NCBI RefSeq assembly: GCF_932276165.1
Contig: NC_063992.1
Location: forward strand, 4,784,001 to 4,848,000
From: Plutella xylostella
Taxonomy: Eukaryota > Arthropoda > Insecta > Lepidoptera > Plutellidae
Length of the DNA: 64,000 bases
Direction: 5' to 3'
The notes beneath the pieces were generated by a model. It was not told the DNA's origin and made no database searches. It saw only the letters and a list, made by a program, of their open reading frames with translations. Each line of letters starts with the position of its first letter. Position 1 is the first letter of the stretch. Positions 56,524 to 64,000 of the stretch are shown here, piece after piece. The position numbers and the translations under genes are program-made.

Positions 56524-57779
56524 TAATTGATAAATGCACACTACTTAAATTTATTAAATATTATATTGCAGTTCATATTATACTCTGGTAATAAATACTG
56601 ACTCATTTAATAAATAGAACACAGTTGTTGCAGAATGTTGAAACTTTACCTGAGCGCGACCACATGAAATAAAAACGGTATGTTTTAATTATAACTTAAG
56701 CATAAACTCCGATTGGATACGGATAGACTTAAACAGGAATAAGAAAAAAAGTAAAGTGTTAGGGTGTTTTTTATGATAAATTAAAAATACCTATTACTTT
56801 TTCAAAACGGCCTTTTCCCCAATTAATTTAAAATGAAAGTTCATTATATTTAACGCCTCCTTTCATCTCAAGTTGGTTCTTGGAAAAATGCCCCCGAGGG
56901 AATTTTAATGTCTTGTTTGTGTTGAATTTATTTCATTCACCCGTGGCCAGCCCTTCTCTTTCTTCTCTCACTTCGCAATTGCATTCTTCGTGGATTTCTA
57001 GCGATTACAATTTTTATTTATTTACTTAAGTAAGATTCAATTTAAGTACTCATTATATGTACATAAGAAGTGGAACTTACGATATTAGATGTAAAGTCTA
57101 TCCTTCTATCTCAGATACTAAATTGACAAGTCCAAATATAAAGTTGACCAAAATCAGGTATCAATATTAATTCACAACTATCTAAATGATTCTTCTTTTT
57201 TTATATTTAAACTCCAAACTACTTGATTCTGTAAAAACATCATCTATAATTTAATTGCACCAAAATCCTTTAAAACACATTCCGTCTGATTGATCGTAGT
57301 AATTCGTTGGCCCAAAGGCCCCGCTTTCTGGTAGCGTCGATATTAGCTCAGTTCACCCATCTATACCAGTGATGGATGCAAAGTTGTTGAGTTCATCCCA
57401 AAGTTAATGGGTTTTCGCAAACCTGTCAGAAGCCGCCGGAACTTTCCAGAACATGGAAATACTTTGTTTGCGCAGATACGACCCTCACATACGCAGCCAC
57501 ACTTTTATATACGAGTCAGCAGGCTCAACAAATATTATTATTATTAAATTCTATATTGTACATAATGAAATCTGTAGAAAGGTGAACTTAATGCTACCTA
57601 ATAGCATTCTCTTCCAGTTAACCTTGGGCGTTGTGGAGAAAGTGTTAGGTAGGGGGATAGACTGAGAGACTATTTTTGTATAGTATCTATAAACACTACA
57701 ATGTACTTACTTATACATAATACATTATTAATGTTTCGTACTAAGTTTTCTCTTTTTAGAAATATTCGGATAATTTTTT
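56524..57779. other. Intergenic DNA, nothing recognised
   Basis: No gene or repeat was recognised in 1.26 kb. Confidence 0.4.
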
Positions 57780-57790
57780 TATACTTATAT

Positions 57791-58058
57791 AAATAAAATA
57801 AATACAAACATAAAATATAAACACTCATACCCTGTACTAATGTACTCCCTTGCCGGGGTAGGCAGAGGTGCATTGCTGCACCCACTTTTCGTCAGTGTTT
57901 ATGTTAGTCCCAATGTAATAGGGGGCGGGCCTATTGCCATTTTACGGCCAAGACCCGAGAACAAATATCTGTGTTTAAACAAATATCTGCCTCAGCCGGG
58001 AATCAAACCCGGGACCTTCGGCTCAGTAGTCAGGGTCACTAACCAATACGCCATTCGT
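57791..58058 (-). mobile_element. tRNA-derived SINE (family 1), copy 3, reverse
   Basis: Complement of the family-1 consensus, with the B box readable as CCCGGGAATCAAACCCGGG..CC on the plus strand. TATACTTATAT is duplicated at 57780-57790 and 58059-58069. The tail is AT-rich here and not a pure T or GT run. Confidence 0.83.
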
Positions 58059-58069
58059 TATACTTATAT

Positions 58070-58965
58070 TATTGGAAACATTACAAGGAAAACATTTTCA
58101 TGAAACAGGATTTCTTCCTCACACAAGCTAGCTCACGAATAAGTATTTCATTCAGTTATGGGTGTGACAAAAACATAACAATAATGAACTAAAACTAACC
58201 AACTAACATAATAGTCCAAAAGTTATAGACAGAACAAAAGTTGTTCCGGTTCGGGCACACACACTATTTTTACAACTATACAGGGTAGTAAAAGTTTTCA
58301 ATTAATCAGCATGCAAAGTAGATTACTCGTCCGTCCGGGGCCGGTGTGGTTCGCAAGTTGATGAAATTATATCGGGGCGACGTGTGTAACGTGTGTCAAT
58401 ATCATTTACCGATATACAGGGTGAAATTTCATTAATGAAAATTATATTTTTTATCCACCAATCAAAGGTTGGCGGTAGGAATATTAAATTAGCATTTAGT
58501 CTTTGTTCACTTTCACAGTAAATCTCCTTCAATTATGTATCAATGTATTTATATTAAATTGGAGAGAAATAATGTGTTAACAAATATCTGAAAGGCAGAA
58601 CTGTTGTGCCATACTAAATTTCAGAGCGTACTCAGAAAAATGTGTAGAACAGCTCTTTGTTTTTTCGGAGTCTTAGGTGCTGTAAAGTTATTCAGTATGA
58701 AGGAGGTACGTACGTTGACTAGCCGTCGTAAAGCTCACTAATAGAATGCCACACTGTACTAGTAATTGGATGATATTTACAGGCGTAGGTTCGGACACCT
58801 TTTCAGGTAAATAGGTATTTTATATCTGCAACCATCGATCACCATTTCATTACACTCCAGCAGTCAAGGAGTGGTTGATAGTACACACAGTATAGTATAT
58901 TTCAAAATTACTATGTAAGCTATCTTAGGAATGTTATTCAGTTTTCCATCCAGTACATCATGTAC
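58070..58965. other. Intergenic DNA
   Basis: Two ACAGGG words (58281, 58418) may be single arms of mariner-type MITEs. No gene was seen. Confidence 0.35.
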
Positions 58966-58967
58966 GT

Positions 58968-59500
58968 GGGTGGTCTGAAAAGTTTCCGACCTAACATAGA
59001 TACAAGTTCACAAAATTTATTTTTATTCTTCTACATAGTCTCTCATATAGTAATTAGGCGGCGCCAAAACTCGGATTTATTGCGCCTAAACTGCGCCAAC
59101 AGAGCATTGGAAATGTTCATTCGAACAGGTCGTTGGTCTGACGTTAGCAAACGCGGCAGCCAACGCGCGGACAGCCTTCTCATGCCTAAATCTTGATTTC
59201 ATATGTGACAAACACGTTTTCTGGACATTTTCATTGCCTCTGCTATCTCTCTCACTTTAATTCGGCGGTCGTCTAACACCATTTGGTGAACTTTAGCGAT
59301 GTTATCGTCAGTAGTTGGAGTTTTTGGACGTCCCGAACGTTCATCATCTCCGAAGCTCTTACGGCCACGTTTAAATTCGGCTGCCCAAAATTTTACTGTG
59401 GTAAATGACGGTGAAGAGTCCCCGTACACAGAATCTAACTCATCTTTGATTTGCGTAGGGGCATTCCCTTTCAAAAACAAATAAAATATTTTTTTCCATT
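58968..59500 (-). mobile_element. mariner element, truncated
   Basis: The left edge, GGTGGTCTGAAAAGTTTCCG, looks like a mariner terminal repeat, followed inward by the transposase relic. The matching 5' terminal repeat was not found upstream of the start codon, so the element is incomplete at that end. Confidence 0.6.
59000..59500 (-). pseudogene. mariner transposase, N-terminal half
   Basis: The first helix-turn-helix region reads LFLKGNAPTQIKDELDSVYG, with WAAEFKRGRKSFGDDERSGR and KTPTTDDNIAKVHQMVL after it. The second DNA-binding half, VREIAEAMKMSRKRVCHI, is followed by a TGA, then RRLSARWLPRLLTSDQRP and EFWRRLITI, where the first catalytic aspartate of the DET motif is a stop. The remaining ~150 residues of catalytic domain are deleted, and the relic jumps to the C-terminal tail. 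A seventh A in the run after the start codon shifts the first codons out of frame. Confidence 0.75.
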
Positions 59501-60967
59501 TTCACAGAAATGCTCACATCGACTCACTCAAACGACTGTAAAATAAAAACCGCGCGTCAAAAATGGCTGAAACTTTGAAGTGTTGCTGTCAAAAGATGCA
59601 CAATTACATTCCCTGACTTTAATTGATGTGTGCTACGATCACCACCATTTACAATTTATCGGGAGAACAATTTTGACACCCCTGTGTGCTGAAAACAATG
59701 GTTGGTATGATTGTATCAGTATCTAATTGCCTTGATTCTGCGTTGGCGGTTCACAGAACAAACCTCCCCTTAATGAGAACCACGCGAGTTACACATTTCA
59801 CGGAAGGCATTAAGTGAAAGCTAGTATTCTGGAAATGCTATGCGGCTGGAAAATCAAATAAAACTGCAAGAGAATGAAAATAGATTTTCTAGAAATCGTA
59901 ACATAACTCATAATTGGTGTTTTTTTCCTTCCCAAGCTTATAATACTCATAATTACTTACATAGAGGTACACATTACAAAAGTTACACATTAAGACGACA
60001 GAGAATTTACTCAAAGGCAGCCTTACTGCCAAAAAGTTATTTCTTCCAGCCAACGTTCCATAGATAAAATCAATAAATAATACTATAAAAGCGAATGTGT
60101 TACTAAATTTCCTGCAAAAATAAGTAAGTAATTTGGAAGCAACATTCTGAACTCTACTTACTGTTGAAATAATGTTGAAGGTACACTCAATATGTTTCAG
60201 TTGGACCATTCACAGGGTGTTTGCAGATCGATCGCAGCTCGTGCATTTTGTTGATTGCTTCTCGCTCGTGTTTGAAGTGCGATAAACTTTTAAGCTGTCC
60301 AATAAAGATCCTTGTTTACTTAGTAACAGATTTCATTCTCTTTAGTTTGTTAAGTACCTATGACGTTCGTGTTTTTTTTTTTAATTCTTACAGCGACCTT
60401 TTTTTCTATTTTAAGAATTATTTTGTATGTAAAATGTAGGTAAATAAATACGTTAACCGGCGATCCAGTTTTAGTTTTCATATAATCTTAATTACAACAT
60501 ACCTAATTAAACTAGTACTTATTATCTTTGGGTTATATGACACATACATGGTGCGTATACCGCCTACATTTTTGTCTTATTAAATCACCCACCTACCAAA
60601 ATTACGCAGGGTCAATCTGGATAAGATAAGAAAGTACATAAATCAATCGGTTCTAAATAATAGAACCTGCATGTATAAGTCAGCAGGCCGGTGGGTAGTT
60701 TCACTAAAATTAACAAAGTACTTACTTATTATCTGCACTTCAATATTTTAACATAACAACTGACATCATTATAATTCTAGCAATGCGTAGGTTTTTCTTT
60801 AGCCAAGTACTTAATCTTTCCCTATGATATCACCACTAAATGTACCCAACATAGTTACTTATCTTGCATTGATAATAGAAAAATATCCATCTTTTTTTTA
60901 ATTACAAAAAATCTAAAATAAATTCTGCATGATGTATTATTTATAGATAATTACTTTATAGTAGTAT
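59501..60967. other. Intergenic DNA, nothing recognised
   Basis: No gene or repeat was recognised. The 106-residue reverse frame at 59889-60209 has no motif. Confidence 0.4.
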
Positions 60968-60978
60968 AAAAATTAATT

Positions 60979-61246
60979 GGACGGCCGAATGGCGTAGTGG
61001 TTAGTGACCCTGACTACTGAGCCGATGGTCCCGGGTTCGATTCCCGGCTGGGGCAGATATTTGTTTAAACACAGATATTTGTTCTCGGGTCTTGGATGTG
61101 CCCGTTAAATGGCAATAGGCCCGCCCCCTATTACATTGGGACTAACATAACACTCTGGCGAAAAGTGGGTGCAGCAATGCACCTCTGCCTACCCCGCAAG
61201 GGAGTACATTAGTACAAGGCGTGAGTGCGTGTGTGTGTGTGTGTGT
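60979..61246 (+). mobile_element. tRNA-derived SINE (family 1), copy 4
   Basis: The best-preserved copy. A box GGCGTAGTGGTTAGTGACC, B box GGGTTCGATTCCC, full body, GTGTGTGT tail. AAAAATTAATT is duplicated (60968-60978, 61247-61257). Exact duplications and the intact B box suggest a recent insertion. Confidence 0.9.
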
Positions 61247-61257
61247 AAAAATTAATT

Positions 61258-62285
61258 CTATTTCATCAGCACAACACGCAAAATGAGACCGTACATTCAA
61301 TAAAATATTCATATTTATTTGAAGCTCACTCGTTACTTCTCTATTCTGCTGTAACAATTTATTTAATTGCCAGTTCCATAGAGTTTCATTGAGCTTGTTT
61401 ACAAGAGTGACCCTCCACACTGCACTCCCGTGCTGCAACTCAATATTGTGTCAATATTGCCTCTACCGGGACTTCGGCAGTATCGGCACATACAAGTGTC
61501 ATTATAGCAAACGCCATGTTGCTAGCCCAGCCCTCCATATTACTTTGTAGCCCCCTCGTATTACACTTGTTAATATCGTTGTGATTTCATCTGTGACTTT
61601 ATACATAATATACTTAAGCAATTTTTCGTTTTGACTATGTCAGTTTCATGACCAGCCAGACGGAACTATATGTATATTGAGTTAGGACCAAGGACTTCGA
61701 ATAATATAAAGTCCTTGGTCAGGACACCTTAACGTTCGTTTCCTTTCAAGATGGCAGCCTGCTGCTTTTTACGGTGTTCTTACCGTGACAAACCCTGAAG
61801 CTGAACTAGCATAGCGTACAACGCCACATTACTCAATGGCTACCACTATACAAACGTTAAAACCTTTTTTCTGAATTATTTCGTATTTTACAAGGACAAT
61901 TTATCCTTGTCGGTGGGACAGAAAGCTATTGTTCTTGTCCACCACAATACTCGGGTGTTTCAAGGCTTTTTCAGACTTATATTAATAGCTGAAACTGTTA
62001 CTGTTTTAAACACCACTTTTACGTTTATTTACGGCAAGTACAGTGCGTGCCTTTCACGAAGTATGCAATAAAATATTGAGTATTGAAGAAAGTATGCCGA
62101 AGTTTATTTTTCAGCATGCAATAGATAACTTATAAGTATTTAATCGAATCGCAATGAATGATTGAAACCACATTTATCCTAGCGCACACACACTCATCAT
62201 GTTTTTGTTTTGTTCTATTTTAAGTACAGTAAGGTTCAGGTACACCTTTGTACCTTGTCAGTCACAAAACGCATATTCATTCATA
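61258..62285. other. Intergenic DNA with one perfect small hairpin
   Basis: GACCAAGGACTT and its complement (61686-61697, 61709-61720) form a perfect 12-bp stem with an 11-base loop. Nothing else was recognised. Confidence 0.4.
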
Positions 62286-62289
62286 ATTA

Positions 62290-62490
62290 AAATAAGTTTA
62301 CTAGCTGTTCCCGCGCGTTTCGCTTTGCCTTAAAAAGTTTCCCCGTGGTAATTCTGAGATAAAAAGTAGTGTGTCATCTAGATCTATTCCAAATTTCATT
62401 GAAATCGGTTCTGCCGTTTTGACGTGAAGAAATAAGAAAAAATACACACTCAAAAACTTTCGCATTTATAATATTAGTAGGAAGTAGGAT
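62290..62490 (-). mobile_element. Lep1-like Helitron fragment, reverse
   Basis: Starts CTAGCTGTTCCCGCGCGTTT and ends TTTCGCATTTATAATATTAG, the complement of the consensus also seen at 39330-39535. Confidence 0.6.
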
Positions 62491-62504
62491 TTTTCATGCT
62501 TTAC

Positions 62505-62632
62505 AAAAATTAAAAAACCGACTTCAAAAAACCACTAATATGTAAGAAATAATTTAAGGTTTACACAAATTCCTAAACCTTAAATTATTTTTTACATTTT
62601 AGTGGTTTTTTGAAGTCGGTTTTTTAATTTTT
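62505..62632. repeat. Foldback with AAAAACCGACTTCAAAAAAC arms
   Basis: Inverted arms of ~55 bases (ATTAAAAAACCGACTTC.., TAATTTAAGGTTTA) around a short loop. A related word, TTTGAAGTCGATTAAAAAAC, recurs at 63088. Confidence 0.7.
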
Positions 62633-62639
62633 TTAAATT

Positions 62640-63564
62640 ATTATTTTATTTTATAGTTTTTAGTTTATTTGCAATAATTTTCAATCAAAAGTAAGGTTCA
62701 AATGATACCAAAAAGTCTTACTAATCAATACGAATCATTCAAGCCTAAACACGAAATAGTTGCTATATACCGTTGAGGAGTTCCCCTGACTGCCTTCCGT
62801 TTCCATCATCAGATCAGCTTAAGGTCACCATCATATTTTTTTGTTATAAGAACTATATTTACGTTCTTAATTTCATTAGAATCGGTTAATAGGTACCCAA
62901 AATGGAAATTCATACCCTGTTTTTACCCCTTTACGGACCCTTGGGGGTGAGATAAAATTCTGAAAAAAAATGGGACCACCTGGGAGCTCAACACAATACA
63001 ACAAATATACGGCGGAGTAATCGGTGAACATACATAAAAAATATTTAAAAAAAAAAGATCTCAACGAATTGAAAACCTCCTCCTTTTTTTGAAGTCGATT
63101 AAAAAACGTAAGTACGTAAATAGAGCTTTAAATATTACAAGTTTTAGAAAAAAATTGCAATAGGGTAGCTCAGTTTAATAATCTGGACTGAATGGCTGTA
63201 CAAAGTTTCCCTGTAAATTTATTTTAACGAATTAACACAAGACGATTTCATACGTACATTACATACATACATTATTATTATGTAGTTCAGACTGACAATT
63301 ACTATCACATTCCCTTTTGACTTATTGTAGCGACAACCTGTACAATAAATGTCACATTTTTAGAAACAAAAGAAAACCATTAGTTTTAGTTTTGTGTAAC
63401 GTGGACCAGAAAAGGTTTATGTTATGAATGTTATCCATCCAGTTTTTGAAGTAGGTAGCTGTAAGTACGTTATTTACAAACATAGTATTCCCGGGTTTCT
63501 CTATATTATTATAATGTTACAAGGCCTAATTTACTTACTACTAATAATATTTTTAACTTATCCA
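62640..63564. other. Old repeat remnants
   Basis: CCCCTGACTGCCTTCCGTTT and CTTTACGGACCCTTGGGGGT recall common lepidopteran repeats that travel with the AAAACCGACTTC arms. No boundaries could be drawn. Confidence 0.35.
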
Positions 63565-63760
63565 TAATCTGAGTAGATAGACAGATAGATAGAATATTCT
63601 TTATTTGTACACACACATAAAATAAACTTAACTTAAATACTAACACATATGTACAAAAATGGCGGTCTTATCGATTAAAGCTATTTTTTCAAGACAACCT
63701 TGAAAAATTAAGGTGGAAGGATATTTATGATTAAAGAGGGGTCAAAGTGTACTAAAGAAC
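63565..63760 (-). repeat. GATA-tailed LINE 3' end
   Basis: AGATAGACAGATAGATAGAA then TTTATTTGTACACACACATA, ATGGCGGTCTTATCGATTAA and GGTGGAAGGATATTTATG. It matches 34919-35140 block by block. On the minus strand it is a 3' end followed by a short-unit tail. Confidence 0.55.
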
Positions 63761-64000
63761 TCTAAAGGAATAATTAAAATATTGATCTAGTAGGTAGGTT
63801 GATTATTACTTTAAAAAGTATCTCAATTCATGTATGAACATACGTAGACAAATACAGCAAAAACTTTCTTCCTGACAACCTGTGCTGACTACGCTTTTTT
63901 TTTCAATTTCTTACATTGTATTGTATGTTCAGCATTCTCACTGATCATTTTGCACAGCAATAATTATATGGCGTCTAAAGAGTTCGCCATTTTGGTCCGA

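Noticed and set aside
61686..61720. Perfect 12-bp hairpin as a terminator or miRNA
   Set aside because: The stem is too short for a miRNA precursor, and rho-independent terminators do not apply in an animal genome.

Overview
The window looks like nuclear DNA of a moth or butterfly. It is AT-rich and almost free of host coding sequence, and it carries many short repeats of kinds I associate with Lepidoptera: two tRNA-derived SINE families, RTE-type LINE tails ending in GAT/ATG repeats, Lep1-like Helitron pieces, and many foldback MITEs with TA or TAA/TTA target duplications. No bacterial, organellar or viral genome is visible. Family names come from motif recognition only, because no database search was possible.

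Only one locus looks like a host gene. An exon at about 29.86-30.25 kb (+) encodes an ~89-residue single-pass membrane microprotein. An alternative donor at codon boundary 30204 would join a downstream exon at 30628 and replace the C-terminus. A CpG-rich block at 7.64-7.86 kb has an arthropod initiator, a DPE-like element and a possible donor on the same strand. It is a candidate promoter or first exon, possibly of this gene, but the link is unproven.

Layout. 0.8-13.8 kb: small elements, a pogo-like transposon with a decayed transposase (1.87-3.75 kb), SINEs, and a Tc1-type transposon (10.97-13.06 kb) with tRNA-like modules in both arms. 14.2-20.5 kb (-): a LINE with a restriction-like endonuclease. 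Its single ORF is split into three pieces by two later DNA transposons, and the pieces stay in one frame once the insertions are discounted. 20.7-24.7 kb: a decayed intron-bearing transposase and a nested DNA element. 26-39.5 kb: sparse MITEs, LINE tails and the host exon.

39.9-46.8 kb (-): a DIRS-type tyrosine-recombinase retrotransposon with gag, RT, RNase H and recombinase, inverted terminal repeats and an internal complementary region. It was later hit by a hAT-like element and carries a one-base frameshift in RT. 48.0-49.7 kb: another element with an 8-bp target duplication, containing a 939-bp near-perfect foldback. 52-64 kb: more MITEs, three SINE copies, a mariner relic, Helitron and LINE tails.

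The main pattern is serial nesting. Three unrelated non-autonomous elements with 8-bp target duplications (16953-18507, 42346-43821, 48012-49724) each have ends made of their own short-word repeat array, and two of them interrupt retrotransposon ORFs with clean, dateable junctions.
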